A DNA stretch of 64,000 nucleotides from NCBI RefSeq assembly GCF_027580225.2, contig NW_027395283.1:7568501-7632500 (forward strand), given 5' to 3'. The notes below the pieces were generated by a model. The model saw nothing but the letters and a program-made list of their open reading frames with translations, was not told where the DNA came from and searched no databases. The DNA is from Misgurnus anguillicaudatus. Taxonomy: Eukaryota; Chordata; Actinopteri; Cypriniformes; Cobitidae. Of the stretch, positions 1-11,514 are shown piece by piece; position 1 is the stretch's first letter; each line of letters starts with the position of its first letter. A program made the position numbers and the translations under genes.

Positions 1-215
1 TGGAAAGTAATGCTTTGACTCATTTAACTTGTTGTTAGACGCGACATGTGAACGAACACTTGAACGTTTAAATAAAAAATCAAACGAATATAAAACAAAG
101 TGAATAAAAATCTTTCTGCGGGCCAGATTAAGTTATATTTTTGAAAGGTGACGCGGGCCGCAGAGAGGGAGGGCGGGCCGCAAATGGCCCGCGGGCCGGG
201 AGTTTGAGACCACTG
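1..215. mobile_element. Right end of a hAT-type element (truncated by window edge)
   Basis: The segment is GC-rich near its end (repeated gggccg/gcgggcc motifs) and terminates in TTTGAGACCACTG. This is the inverted form of the CAGTGGTCTCAAA start common to many vertebrate hAT elements. The other end lies outside the window, so neither length nor target duplication can be checked. No coding potential is seen. Confidence 0.5.
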
Positions 216-485
216 CCTTAAAGGGATATTTCACCCAAAAATGAAAATTCAGTCATCCTCATGTTGTTACAAACCTGTATAAATTTCTTTGTTCTAATGA
301 AGACAAAGGAAGACATTTTGTAACCAAACCATTTGTGGATCCCATTTACTTCTATAGCATTAGTTTTTCGTACTATGGAAGTGAATGGGGTCCAATAACG
401 GTTTGGTTACCAACATTCTTCAAAATATATTCCTCTGTGTTCATCAGAACAAAGAAATTTATGCGGGTTTTTCACAACATAAGAG

Positions 486-1725
486 TAGGGGTGGAACGGT
501 ACACAGAAGTCACGGTTCGGTTCGTACCTCGGTTCAGACGCCACGGTTCGGTTTAAATTTCGGTACAATGGAGGGAAAAGCAAAACAAAAATGCAGAAGG
601 CAAATTTTTTTAGTACTTAAGATAATCTTAAAAGCATAGGTGTCCTTACCTGTGTTATTGTGAGATGTCATGAATATGAACTGAAATGCATTTAACATAT
701 CTATAAACTTGTACTCATCTTTCATACAAAGATGGGTTTTAAATGTATTACAAGTTACCTAAATACATTTTTAAATTACATTTTAGCACATTTATTTCAT
801 ATTAATTTACTAAAGAACAAAAAAATGTAGGCTTGTAGGATGAATTAATAGGTGTGTACGACTTCATCAGGCGCTGCAAGAAACGACAAGAGGATGACGT
901 CAGAGTAACGCAAGAGCGATTTAAATCAGCCTCCTCCGCAAGATTTCTCGCGGTAGTCTGACGCTGATGGCGCTTCGTGAAGTTCAGTACACTTAAAAAA
1001 CTGAAAGCAGCTGAACTCGACAGAACTGCCCTGCGTATGCCTGCGCTTTGTCCATTAATTATAAAAATAGAAAAAAATATAAATAGCAGGACAATTTATC
1101 TCCCACTTCTCAGCGTGAGAAATACAAGGTGTGGCCTGTGAACTGACTGAAATGCGTGTCTCATGGTGAATGCGGGTGACTTGAGAGCCCTGATTTGATG
1201 TATTTCCACTCACACACCCAAAAACTGCTGACAACGCCGACACACACTCCTCGTCTTTTCCACCACTCTCTCGCCTGTACTACTGACTGGAAAACGAAAG
1301 TTTTCCCAAACTTGCGATCTTAAAGAGGCCGGCAGATCCTCACCACCATTTGCCATATTCGCTGTCGCTGCTTTCTGACTGACTGACTGACTCACTCACT
1401 CTCTCACTCACTCGACCGTCAACCTGACAAAAAACTGCAGAGTGACAGAGAACGTAGACGGGCTCTGATAGAGCGCATACACAGGCGGAGCTCGGCTGCA
1501 TCGGCGCCAATCAGAGCTTCAGCCCTCAGAGCTAAAGCGGGGCTACAGATTAGCTGTCCCTAAAGAACCCGCGTATCTAACATTAGTTCCGCATTACATT
1601 AATTATAATGCACGCAAGTTTTTTTAAATTTTCATAACGTGTATTCTCCGTTTAAATTCGTGCACCGAACCGTGACCCCCGTACCGATTCGGTTCGAAAC
1701 GAATACATGTATCGTTCCACCCCTA
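486..1725 (-). mobile_element. Internally deleted hAT element nested in the TTAA MITE
   Basis: Terminal inverted repeats TAGGGGTGGAACG and CGTTCCACCCCTA are flanked by a perfect 8-bp duplication CATAAGAG (478-485 and 1726-1733), the hallmark of hAT insertion. The interior keeps a fragment of the transposase N-terminus on the minus strand and a hairpin near 890-960, but no catalytic region, so it depends on a transposase from elsewhere. Its insertion is younger than the surrounding MITE. Confidence 0.9.
1150..1356 (-). pseudogene. BED zinc-finger remnant of a hAT transposase
   Basis: The minus strand from an ATG at 1356 reads as a BED-type DNA-binding finger: a SQVWENFRFPVS aromatic core, then a CRRC cysteine pair, then (after a frame change near 1215-1245) SGNTSN and a final paired histidine (IHH). 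In hAT transposases this finger binds the transposon ends. The frame is broken between the cysteine and histidine halves, and no catalytic DDE region follows, so this is a decayed 5' exon kept inside a deleted element. Confidence 0.7.
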
Positions 1726-2592
1726 CATAAGAGTGAGTAAATAATGACAGAATTTTCATTTTTGGGTGAACTATCCCTTTAACTAAGAAGAGTTGATACA
1801 TACCGCTATCATCTTAGTGCGTGCACTGAAGGTATAAAAACTAATAACATAGTTTACTATGGAAAAAGGAATCGACTATTCCTTTAAGTAAAGTATTATT
1901 AAAGTAACTTTACTTTAATTAAGTAGAATATTTTATTGCTCTTTCCACCTCTGACAATGTGTCTAATGGCGCTTTTCCATTGCATAGTATCCAACGGTTT
2001 GATATAGTTTGGGTCAGCTTACTTTTGGGAGCTTTTCCATTGGGTGCAGTACGTATACTTTTTTCGTACTACCTCGGTTGGGGTTCTAAGCAACCCGAGC
2101 TGATACCAAACGTGACGCGAAAACACAGTAGATCACTGATTGATCAATCGTCACGCGTCATCGCTATAATGTAAAGATTAGCTTTACCTTTACTGCTAGC
2201 TTGTCTCGAGGAAAAATGTTGTCATCTGTGCTCTGCTATAAGTTCCCAAACTCCCTTTTAGCGATGAAAAACTTCCACAGGCTGAGAATCAGCGACACCA
2301 TAACAGTTTTTTCCAACTTGCAGTTTGTGGCGGAACATTCGCGACGAGCATGTCAGTATTAAATGCTTAAATGCAACTTCAATGAGGCTCAGCGGGGCGC
2401 GTTAACTGACGCCACAGGTGTTTGTACAGAAACTGTCATGCGAGACAGAGGTGGGGATAAATGCGATCAGCAAACATCTATTTGTGGTGGCCAATTTTTA
2501 ATTTGTGGCGGACTGATAAATAAATAAATGAATGGGAATGTACAATGACTTGTATGGTGTCACAGCAGTATGCAGCGCAAATATAACGACAC

Positions 2593-3293
2593 GCCTTTGA
2601 CACAATAGATCATACAATCTTACTCAATAGACTAGAAAACTATGTTGGTATCAGTGGTCAGGCGCTAGCCTGGTTTAGGTCATATCTAACCAATCGCTAT
2701 CACTTTGTTTATGTAAACGAGGAAGAGTCATATCACTCCCTGGTTAAATACGGTGTACCGCAGGGTTCGGTTTTAGGTCCTATCCTGTTCTCGTTATATA
2801 TGTTACCTCTAGGAGACATTATCAGGAAACATAACATAAGTTTTCACTGCTATGCGGATGATACCCAGCTTTACATCTCCTCACATCCCAGCGGAACACA
2901 CACGTTTTCTAAGCTAACAGAGTGCCTTAGCGATGTTAGTGACTGGATGGCACATAACTTTCTTAAGCTGAACTCCAATAAGACAGAGATACTTATTATT
3001 GAACCGAATCGCTACAAACATAATATGTCAGATTACAAGTTGCACATAGATGGCTGCACTGTGGTGCCATCTTCCACGGTTAGGAACTTAGGTGTGATGT
3101 TCGACAGCAACTTATCCTTCGATAGTCATATCGCCAACGTCTGCCGCACAGCATTCTTCCATCTTAGAAATATCTCGAAAATACGCCATATACTGTCTAC
3201 ATCTGACGCAGAGAAGCTTATCCATGCTTTTATGACCTCTAGAATAGACTATTGTAACTCGCTACTCGGGGATGCCATGCAAATCAAGTAAAC
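2593..3293 (+). pseudogene. L2-A reverse transcriptase fragment, 5' part
   Basis: This matches the RT palm region of the intact copy B (its 5897-6600): [10 protein letters not shown] (motif B) and YADDTQLYI (catalytic motif C) are both readable. One G is missing in the run near 3269-3271 relative to B (cggggatg versus cgggggatg), which shifts the frame. The reading frame is then cut by insertion of L2-B at 3294 and continues at 8397. It cannot make a working RT. Confidence 0.85.
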
Positions 3294-3908
3294 TGTGACT
3301 TTGTGACTGTCAGGCGGCATAGTCATATACGGCGTCCATCTAAGACCCATAACGTTACGGTACTTTCTAACAGATTCGATCCCCTAAGAAATACACTAGC
3401 TGAAACACCTGTTAAAAGTGCCCTGGTCATTGGAGATTCTATACTCAGGAACACTAACATTGAGGCACCAAACACCCTAGTCGACTGTATACCGGGAGCC
3501 AGAACGTCTGACATTAGATCCAAACTTAAAGTGCTGGCTAATGCTAAACGGAAGTTTTCTAAGATTGTTATTCACGCCGGAACAAATGACACCAGACTCC
3601 GACAGTCGGAAATCACCAAAGATAATATTAAGGAGATGTGTGAAATTGCAAAAACAATGTCAGACAATGTAATATGCTCTGGTCCCCTCCCCGCCTACCG
3701 GGGAGATGAAACACATAGTAGATTAGTGTCTCTCAATGGCTGGATGTCAAAGTGGTGCCCTCAGCATAATGTAGGGTTTATAGACAATTGGAAGCATTTC
3801 TGGGGTAGACCATTTCTCCTAACCCGAGATGGCCTTCATCCGACATCAGAAGGAAGTGCTATACTCACCAGAAATCTGATTAATATTCTTAATTCTGATA
3901 TAGTATGA
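3294..3908 (+). CDS. L2-B ORF1, 5'-truncated, SGNH/GDSL-type esterase domain
   Basis: The frame is open from the insertion junction to a stop at 3906-3908, about 200 codons with no ATG near the start, so the true N-terminus was lost when the element was 5'-truncated. The visible part is an SGNH-hydrolase fold as found in ORF1 of CR1/L2 elements: block I VIGDSILR (nucleophile Ser), a GARTSDI block, block III HAGTNDT (Asn), and the C-terminal DGLHPTSEG with the Asp-x-x-His pair. In such elements ORF1 is thought to act with the RNP, possibly at membranes. ORF2 starts 66 bp downstream. This copy probably cannot make full ORF1 protein. Confidence 0.85.
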   Translation, partial: CDFVTVRRHSHIRRPSKTHNVTVLSNRFDPLRNTLAETPVKSALVIGDSILRNTNIEAPNTLVDCIPGARTSDIRSKLKVLANAKRKFSKIVIHAGTNDTRLRQSEITKDNIKEMCEIAKTMSDNVICSGPLPAYRGDETHSRLVSLNGWMSKWCPQHNVGFIDNWKHFWGRPFLLTRDGLHPTSEGSAILTRNLINILNSDIV

Positions 3909-3974
3909 CTATCCAGGGCCCAGGTCAGGAAACAGACGGATCAGCTTAACTGTCCGTCTGTTAGCTGGCATGAT

Positions 3975-6900
3975 ATGTCTAGATCACATATATCCCAGCA
4001 CTTCGAGTCGATCTTACCAGAATATCAACACATTTCAACTGTATCTGTTCCCCGAACAAGCAAATACAGAGCACCGCTTGCCACATCACGTACAAATTTG
4101 ACCAACATAAAATTAGAAAACAATACATTACAAGATGAACCTCGAATGTTAAAATTCGGCCTTCTTAACATTAGATCGCTTACCAATAAAGAACCTATTG
4201 TTAATGAAATAATTAATGACCAAAACTTAGATGCACTCTGTTTAACAGAAACCTGGCTTAAAGCAGACGACTACATTAGTTTAAACGAATCCACCCCACA
4301 AGACTATTATTATAAACACGAACCTAGGTTAAAGGGGAGAGGGGGTGGTGTAGCTACAATATACAACAAAATTTTTAAAGTAAACCAAAAATCTGAACTA
4401 AAATTTAAATCATTTGAACTAATGTTGTTAAATATGGAAATAACTGATCGTAACCACAAACAGCTCTCTTTTGCCTTAGCTACAATCTATAGACCTCCGG
4501 GCCACCATGCAGATTTCCTTAAAGAAATAGCAGATTTTCTGTCTGAGCTTGTAGTCACTGTAGATAAAGCTCTTATCGTTGGTGATTTTAATATTCATGT
4601 GGATAACCATAAAGATGCATTAGGACGTGCGTTTATGGATGTTCTAAATTCTCTCAATATTAGACAAAACGTGACAGGGCCAACGCATACTCGTAAGCAC
4701 ACATTAGACTTAATTCTGTCACTCGGGCTTAATATTAATGACATCAAAATATCACCTCAGAGTGATGCAGTTTCTGACCATTACCTTGTGTCATACACTG
4801 TACTTCTAGATAGGATCACTCAATCCACAACATGCTACAGATTAGCCAGAACAATAATTTCCACCACTAAAGATAGCTTTATTAGCACTCTTCCAGACCT
4901 GTCCCAAATTAAACATGCAGATAACTGTGATGATCTAGATATTGTAATAGAAAACCTAAACAATGTCTGTTCTAACACATTGGATGCCGTTGCTCCCATT
5001 CGAAAAAAGAGAATCAAAGAAAAACCGCCAGCTCCATGGTATGATCATCACACCGCAGCCCTTAAAAAGGCAACTAGGAAAATGGAAAGAAATTATAGAA
5101 GCACAAAATTAGAAGTATGGCGTGCAGCATGGAAAGATAGTGTTAAACACTACAGACAGGCTATTAAAACCGCCAGATCTACCTATCTTAGCAAGCTTAT
5201 AAATGAGAATCATAATAACCCTCGTTTCCTCTTTAGCACCGTTGCAAAACTGACTAGAAACAAAGAACAAACAGAAACCAATAGTAAACTCCAACACAAT
5301 AGTAACGACTTCATGAACTTCTTTTCTAACAAAATTACGGCTATAAGGGAAAACATCGTAGCTACACAGGCAGCCACCACTCTACCCGTTAGTTCACTTA
5401 ACACTAGACTACCACACGAACATCTTGATTCATTTAAACCTACTACAATAGAAGAGCTCTCTAAATTAGTAACGTCATCCAAATCATCGTCCTGTATATT
5501 AGACCCCGTTCCCACAAAACTACTTAAAGAGGTATTTCCTGTAGTGTCAACCCCGGTTCTAAATATCTTTAACTCATCGCTAGAAATAGGATACGTTCCA
5601 ACATCTTTCAAACTAGCAGTTATTAAACCGCTGATTAAAAAACCACAGCTTGATCAGGGAGAGCTTAATAACTTTAGACCAATCTCAAATCTCCCTTTTC
5701 TTTCGAAAATATTAGAAAAGGTAGTGGCAAGCCAGTTACGCACATTTTTGACAAATAATAGTACATATGAAAAGTTCCAATCAGGATTCAGGCCCCACCA
5801 TAGCACAGAGACAGCGTTGCTTAGAGTTACAAATGACCTCCTATTAACATCCGATCGTGGTGAAATCTCAATTCTTATATTATTAGACCTTAGTGCAGCC
5901 TTTGACACAATAGATCATACAATCTTACTCAATAGACTAGAAAACTATGTTGGTATCAGTGGTCAGGCGCTAGCATGGTTTAGGTCGTATCTAACCAATC
6001 GCTATCACTTTGTTTATGTAAACGAGGAAGAGTCATATCACTCCCTGGTTAAATACGGTGTACCGCAGGGATCGGTTTTAGGTCCTATCCTGTTCTCGTT
6101 ATACATGTTACCTCTAGGAGACATTATCAGGAAACATAACATAAGTTTTCACTGCTATGCGGATGATACCCAGCTTTACATCTCCTCACATCCCAGCGAA
6201 ACACACACGTTTTCTAAGCTAACAGACTGCCTTAGCGATGTTAGTGACTGGATGGCACATAACTTTCTTAAGCTGAACTCCAATAAGACAGAGATACTTA
6301 TTATTGAACCGAATCGCTACAAACATAATATGTCAGATTACACGTTGCACATAGATGGCTGCACTGTGGTGCCATCTTCCACGGTAAGGAACTTAGGTGT
6401 GATGTTCGACAGCAACTTATCCTTCGATAGTCATATCGCCAACGTCTGCCGTACAGCTTTCTTCCACCTTAGAAATATCTCGAAAATACGCCATATACTG
6501 TCTACATCTGACGCAGAGAAGCTTATCCATGCTTTTATGACCTCTAGAATAGACTATTGTAACTCGCTACTCGGGGGATGCCATGCAAATCAAGTAAACA
6601 AGCTTCAGCTAGTTCAAAACGCTTCCGCAAGGGTACTTACTCGATCTAAAAAGTACGACCACATAAGCCCAATTCTGGCATCTTTACACTGGCTACCAGT
6701 TAAATATCGCATACAATTTAAAATATCACTACTCACCTACAAAGCTTTAAATGGCCTAGCACCCTCATATCTTAGAGAATTACTATCAGAATACAATCCA
6801 TCACGCACACTACGGTCACAAAATTCTGGTCTCTTGATTATCCCTAGACTATCAAAAGTGTCTAAAAGTGGAAGGTCATTTTCCTACTTAGCCCCTAAGC

Positions 6901-6998
6901 TCTGGAATGATTTACCAACCGATGTCCGAGAATCAGACACAGTCGATAATTTTAAATCTAGACTTAAAACTTTTCTCTTCAACAAAGCATTCGCATAA
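3975..6998 (+). CDS. L2-B ORF2: endonuclease-reverse transcriptase (intact frame, 1007 aa)
   Basis: The frame is uninterrupted from an ATG at 3975 to the stop at 6996-6998. An N-terminal apurinic-type endonuclease spans roughly residues 58-275: [44 protein letters not shown]. The reverse transcriptase covers about residues 480-790: [14 protein letters not shown], motif [14 protein letters not shown], motif [11 protein letters not shown], motif C YADD. A C-terminal L2 region follows ([23 protein letters not shown]). The enzyme nicks target DNA and copies the RNA in place. Length and motif order match complete L2-clade ORF2. It may be catalytically competent, although its ORF1 is truncated. It is not a host gene. 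Confidence 0.93.
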   Translation: MSRSHISQHFESILPEYQHISTVSVPRTSKYRAPLATSRTNLTNIKLENNTLQDEPRMLKFGLLNIRSLTNKEPIVNEIINDQNLDALCLTETWLKADDYISLNESTPQDYYYKHEPRLKGRGGGVATIYNKIFKVNQKSELKFKSFELMLLNMEITDRNHKQLSFALATIYRPPGHHADFLKEIADFLSELVVTVDKALIVGDFNIHVDNHKDALGRAFMDVLNSLNIRQNVTGPTHTRKHTLDLILSLGLNINDIKISPQSDAVSDHYLVSYTVLLDRITQSTTCYRLARTIISTTKDSFISTLPDLSQIKHADNCDDLDIVIENLNNVCSNTLDAVAPIRKKRIKEKPPAPWYDHHTAALKKATRKMERNYRSTKLEVWRAAWKDSVKHYRQAIKTARSTYLSKLINENHNNPRFLFSTVAKLTRNKEQTETNSKLQHNSNDFMNFFSNKITAIRENIVATQAATTLPVSSLNTRLPHEHLDSFKPTTIEELSKLVTSSKSSSCILDPVPTKLLKEVFPVVSTPVLNIFNSSLEIGYVPTSFKLAVIKPLIKKPQLDQGELNNFRPISNLPFLSKILEKVVASQLRTFLTNNSTYEKFQSGFRPHHSTETALLRVTNDLLLTSDRGEISILILLDLSAAFDTIDHTILLNRLENYVGISGQALAWFRSYLTNRYHFVYVNEEESYHSLVKYGVPQGSVLGPILFSLYMLPLGDIIRKHNISFHCYADDTQLYISSHPSETHTFSKLTDCLSDVSDWMAHNFLKLNSNKTEILIIEPNRYKHNMSDYTLHIDGCTVVPSSTVRNLGVMFDSNLSFDSHIANVCRTAFFHLRNISKIRHILSTSDAEKLIHAFMTSRIDYCNSLLGGCHANQVNKLQLVQNASARVLTRSKKYDHISPILASLHWLPVKYRIQFKISLLTYKALNGLAPSYLRELLSEYNPSRTLRSQNSGLLIIPRLSKVSKSGRSFSYLAPKLWNDLPTDVRESDTVDNFKSRLKTFLFNKAFA

Positions 6999-7139
6999 TT
7001 TGTCTAGTAAAAGTACTTAACTCGAAATAGTTATTTGTACCGAACAAAGCACTCGCGGTCATAAAACAGACCAACCAAATAAATAAATAAAAACCTTATC
7101 TTAACGTATAGTCGGATTGCGATTTTGGAACTTTCGTGT

Positions 7140-7620
7140 TCTTGTGAATAGTATGCCATACAAACCCGTTTGCCACTGAACCTGCATTAACGACGACAGT
7201 GGGGCATCCGGCCTTAGTCAAACGGGTTGGCACGTACGGTTGGGTTGGGCTTTTGGCGCTTTCTTTATATTGCGAATACTATGCCATACAGACCCGTTTG
7301 CCACTGAACCTGCATTAACGACGACAGTGGGGCTTCCAGCCTTAGTCAAACGGGTTGGCACGTATGGTCGGGTTGCGATTTTGGCGCTTTTTTGTGTCTT
7401 GTGAATAGTATGCCATACAGACCCGTTTGCCACTGAACCTGCATTAACGACGACAGTGGGGCCTCCAGCCTTAGTCAAACGGGTTGGCACGTATGGTCAG
7501 GTTGCGATGTTGGCGTTTTCTCGTGATCTTGTAAATAGCATGCAATATAGACCCGTTTGCCACTGAACCTGCATTAACGACGACAGTGGGGTTACAGGCC
7601 TTAGTCAAACGGGTCGACAG
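7140..7620 (+). repeat. Four-unit hairpin tandem array in L2-B 3' region
   Basis: Four units start (ACCCGTTTG) at 7164, 7292, 7421 and 7551, a period of 128-130 bp. Within each unit ACCCGTTTG pairs with CAAACGGGT about 55 bp downstream, and CCACTG pairs with CAGTGG inside it. In units 1-3 an outer CCATAC can also pair with GTATGG. The loop core (aacctgcattaacgacga) is constant between units, while the bulge varies slightly. The array lies between the ORF2 stop and the TTGAA tail, so it would be carried in the LINE RNA. Confidence 0.9.
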
Positions 7621-7983
7621 GTTTCATTTTCTCTTTATATTAAAAATCAGAAGGTGACCCTTAGTTACCATATATACCGTCGCAGTGGGCCCCCCAATTT
7701 GCAAAATCCTCAACTGTGGATAATATAATTATGCCGCAATAGTTAGTCTGTCTGAAACTAAGCTGATTAAACCACATCACTGTGTGACACTTGCATTACA
7801 TGTGAACGGCCCCTACGCTAATATGATTTTGTTTTTCTCTCCCTGTCCTGTCCTCGACCCTGAGGACAATGGGACAAACAGACCCAGTTCCGGTAGATGT
7901 GAAAGTCGACTCACCTCTGATCTACTGGTCGTCCATCACTGTGATGCCCAGCTGATGCCTGACCAACGACCACCGGCAGAACC

Positions 7984-8018
7984 CGCTTAATCTCCGCTTA
8001 ATCCCCGCTTAATCTCCT
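7984..8018 (+). repeat. Short CGCTTAATC-type array in L2-B
   Basis: Three copies of an 11-bp unit (CCGCTTAATCT and variants) follow the hairpin array. The same site in L2-A (13400-13456) has about six units and in L2-C (12357-12390) three, so unit number changes between copies of one family. Confidence 0.8.
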
Positions 8019-8396
8019 TATCCGTTTATATGTGTTTATATACATATATATCTCCCAAGGGTTTTTCCCTCCTAGGACTTTTTATTTTTTATTTCCTCGG
8101 CTAAACAACCCGGGGTTTTTGTTTTTTTTTCTCCTAGGGGGTTTTTTACCCCGGGGAGGTAGCCTGCTTGGGCTTAATTTAGCTTCTTCTCCTAGACGTT
8201 ACATTAGTAATACGCTCGTTCATAATGTCGAGTCATAGCCTCAGCAAATTTGACAGCTTATGCTATTGTGTATTATGTTGTGCTATCTGTCATTTTTCTG
8301 TGCTTTTACTGCTTCTATTAATGTAAAGCTGCTTTGAAACAATTGAGTATTGTGAAAAGCGCTATATAAAAAAAATTGAATTGAATTGAATTGAAT

Positions 8397-8800
8397 TAAA
8401 CAAGCTTCAGCTAGATCAAAACGCTTCCGCAAGGGTACTTACTCGATCTAAAAAGTATGACCACATAAGCTTAATTCTGGCATCTTTACACTGGCTACCA
8501 GTTAAATATCGCATACAATTTAAAATATCACTAATCACCTACAAAGCTTTAAATGGCCTAGCACCCTCATATCTTAGAGAATTACTATCAGAATACAATC
8601 CATCACGCACACTACGGTCGCAAAATTCTGGTCTCTTGATTATCCCTAGACTATCAAAAGTGTCTAAAAGTGGAAGGTCATTTTCCTACTTATCCCCTAA
8701 GCTCTGGTATGATTTAGCAACCGATGTCCGAGAATCAGACACAGTCGATAATTTTAAATCTAGACTTAAAACTTTTCTCTTCAACAAAGCATTCGCATAA
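8397..8800 (+). pseudogene. L2-A ORF2 C-terminal fragment
   Basis: This is the continuation of the A copy after the L2-B insertion. It encodes the conserved L2 C-terminal segment ([13 protein letters not shown], then [15 protein letters not shown] and a stop at 8800). Substitutions relative to B, for example a Trp-Asn to Trp-Tyr change near 8707, fit an older, decaying copy. Confidence 0.8.
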
Positions 8801-8939
8801 TTTGTCTAGTAAAAGTACTTAACTCGAAATAGTTATCTGTGCGGAACAAAGCACTCGCGGTCATAACACAGACCAACCAAATAAATAAATAAAAACCTTA
8901 TCTTAACCTATAGTCGGATTGCGATTTTGGAACTTTCGT

Positions 8940-9171
8940 GTTCTTGTGAATAGTATGCCATACAAACCCGTTTGCCACTGAACCTGCATTAACGACGACA
9001 GTGGGGCCTCCAGCCTTAGTCAAACGGGTTGGCACGTATGGTTGGGTTGTGACTTTGGCGCTTTCTTTGTATTGCGAATAGTATGCCATACAGACCCGTT
9101 TGCCACTGAACCTGCATTAACGACGACAGTGGGGCTTCCGGCCTTAGTCAAACGGGTTGGCACGTATGGTC
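8940..9171 (+). repeat. Hairpin units 1-2 of L2-A
   Basis: Two hairpin units start at 8966 and 9094, homologous to the first two in copy B. The array is then split at 9171 by L2-C and continues at 12776. Confidence 0.85.
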
Positions 9172-11373
9172 ACTGTACTTCTAGATAGGATCACTCAATC
9201 CACAACATGCTACAGATTAGCCAGAACAATAATTTCCACCACTAAAGATAGCTTTATTAGCACTCTTCCAGACCTGTCCCAAATTAAACATGCAGATAAC
9301 TGTGATGATCTAGATATTGTAATAGAAAACCTAAACAATGTCTGTTCTAACACATTGGATGCCGTTGCTCCCATTCGAAAAAAGAGAATCAAAGAAAAGC
9401 CGCCAGCTCCATGGTATGATCATCACACCGCAGCTCTTAAAAAGGCAACTAGGAAAATGGAAAGAAATTATAGAAGCACAAAATTAGAAGTATGGCGTGC
9501 AGCATGGAAAGATAGTGTTAAACACTACAGACAGGCTATTAAAACCGCCAGATCTACCTATCTTAGCAAGCTTATAAATGAGAATCATAATAACCCTCGT
9601 TTCCTCTTTGGCACCGTTGCAAAACTGACTAGAAACAAAGAACAAACAGAAACCAATAGTAAACTTCAACACAATAGTAACGACTTCATGAACTTCTTTT
9701 CTAACAAAATTACGGCTATAAGGGAAAACATCGTAGCTACACAGGCAGCCACCACTCTACCCGTTAGTTCACTTAACACTAGACTACCACACGAACATCT
9801 TGATTCATTTAAACCTACTACAATAGAAGAGCTCTCTAAACTAGTAACGTCATCCAAATCATCGTCCTGTATATTAGACCCCGTTCCCACAAAACTACTT
9901 AAAGAGGTATTTCCTGTAGTGTCAACCCCGGTTCTAAATATCTTTAACTCATCGCTAGAAATAGGATACGTTCCAACATCTTTCAAACTAGCAGTTATTA
10001 AACCGCTGATTAAAAAACCACAGCTTGATCAGGGAGAGCTTAATAACTTTAGACCAATCTCAAATCTCCCTTTTCTTTCGAAAATATTAGAAAAGGTAGT
10101 GGCAAGCCAGTTACGCACATTTTTGACAAATAATAGTACATATGAAAAGTTCCAATCAGGATTCAGGCCCCACCATAGCACAGAGACAGCGTTGCTTAGA
10201 GTTACAAATGACCTCCTATTAACATCCGATCGTGGTGAAATCTCAATTCTTATATTATTAGACCTTAGTGCAGCCTTTGACACAATAGATCATACAATCT
10301 TACTCAATAGACTAGAAAACTATGTTGGTATCAGTGGTCAGGCGCTAGCATGGTTTAGGTCGTATCTAACCAATCGCTATCACTTTGTTTATGTAAACGA
10401 GGAAGAGTCATATCACTCCCTGGTTAAATACGGTGTACCGCAGGGATCGGTTTTAGGTCCTATCCTGTTCTCGTTATACATGTTACCTCTAGGAGATATT
10501 ATCAGGAAACATAACATAAGTTTTCACTGCTATGCGGATGATACCTAGCTTTACATCTCCTCACATCCCAGCGAAACACACACGTTTTCTAAGCTAACAG
10601 ACTGCCTTAGCGATGTTAGTGACTGGATGGCACATAACTTTCTTAAGCTGAACTCCAATAAGACAGAGATACTTATTATTGAACCAAATCGCTACAAACA
10701 TAATATGTCAGATTACACGTTGCACATAGATGGCTGCACTGTGGTGCCATCTTCCACGGTAAGGAACTTAGGTGTGATGTTCGACAGCAACTTATCCTTC
10801 GATAGTCATATCGCCAACGTCTGCCGTACAGCTTTCTTCCACCTTAGAAATATCTCGAAAATACGCCATATACTGTCTACATCTGACGCAGAGAAGCTTA
10901 TCCATGCTTTTATGACCTCTAGAATAGACTATTGTAACTCGCTACTCGGGGGATGCCATGCAAATCAAGTAAACAAGCTTCAGCTAGTTCAAAACGCTTC
11001 CGCAAGGGTACTTACTCGATCTAAAAAGTACGACCACATAAGCCCAATTCTGGCATCTTTACACTGGCTACCAGTTAAATATCGCATACAATTTAAAATA
11101 TCACTACTCACCTACAAAGCTTTAAATGGCCTAGCACCCTCATACCTTAGAGAATTACTATCAGAATACAATCCATCACGCACACTACGGTCACAAAATT
11201 CTGGTCTCTTGATTATCCCTAGACTATCAAAAGTGTCTAAAAGTGGAAGGTCATTTTCCTACTTAGCCCCTAAGCTCTGGAATGATTTACCAACCGATGT
11301 CCGAGAATCAGACACAGTCGATAATTTTAAATCTAGACTTAAAACTTTTCTCTTCAACAAAGCATTCGCATAA
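9172..11373 (+). pseudogene. L2-C ORF2 remnant with one in-frame stop
   Basis: The 5' truncation removed the endonuclease domain. The remaining frame encodes the full RT region but has CAG changed to TAG at 10546-10548, directly after the catalytic YADDT, splitting it into 463- and 248-codon open parts. The second part (from 10627) runs to the normal C-terminus at 11373. Without endonuclease or a complete RT this copy is dead, despite close similarity to B. Confidence 0.88.
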
Positions 11374-11514
11374 TTTGTCTAGTAAAAGTACTTAACTCGA
11401 AATAGTTATTTGTACCGAACAAAGCACTCGCGGTCATAAAACAGACCAACCAAATAAATAAATAAAAACCTTATCTTAACGTATAGTCGGATTGCGATTT
11501 TGGAACTTTCGTGT

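Larger units (their letters stand above)
218..1782. mobile_element. TTAA-target MITE (outer), split by a hAT
   Basis: The left end reads TTAAAGGGATATTTCACCC and the right end GGGTGAACTATCCCTTTAA, so the ends are inverted copies and both carry TTAA, the target of piggyBac/Kolobok-type elements. The AAAGGGATAGTTCACCC-type end recurs at 24093 and, in altered form, at 46330 and 50310. No transposase is present. The interior is mostly the younger hAT insertion at 486-1725, so the MITE proper is only about 320 bp. Confidence 0.75.
3294..8396 (+). mobile_element. L2 LINE copy B, nearly complete
   Basis: This copy was inserted into L2-A with duplication TAAAC. It contains the 3' part of ORF1, a complete ORF2, a 3' region with four hairpin repeats, a short CGCTTAATC-type array, and a tail of TTGAA repeats, the usual L2/CR1-group 3' end instead of poly(A). 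The 5' end is missing, since ORF1 begins without an ATG. Copies B and C look almost identical along ORF2, which suggests recent activity of the family. Confidence 0.9.

Noticed and set aside
3303..3908. L2-B ORF1 as a complete gene starting at 3303
   Set aside because: Position 3303 is GTG and lies 9 bp after the insertion junction. The frame is open up to the junction, so this is a truncated ORF1, not a full gene.
3975..6998. A host reverse-transcriptase-like gene
   Set aside because: The L2 3' tail, target duplication and near-identical neighbouring copies show that it is a retrotransposon.
7218..7490. 90-residue antisense frame with repeated VVVNAGSVANGSVWH units
   Set aside because: It is only the hairpin array read on the minus strand. 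The near-129-bp period keeps the frame open by chance. The same shadow appears in L2-C, with no start context or protein character.
7140..7620. CRISPR-like array (regular repeats with spacers)
   Set aside because: Repeats of about 129 bp are nearly identical along their whole length, lie in an L2 3' region, and the context is eukaryotic with no cas genes.
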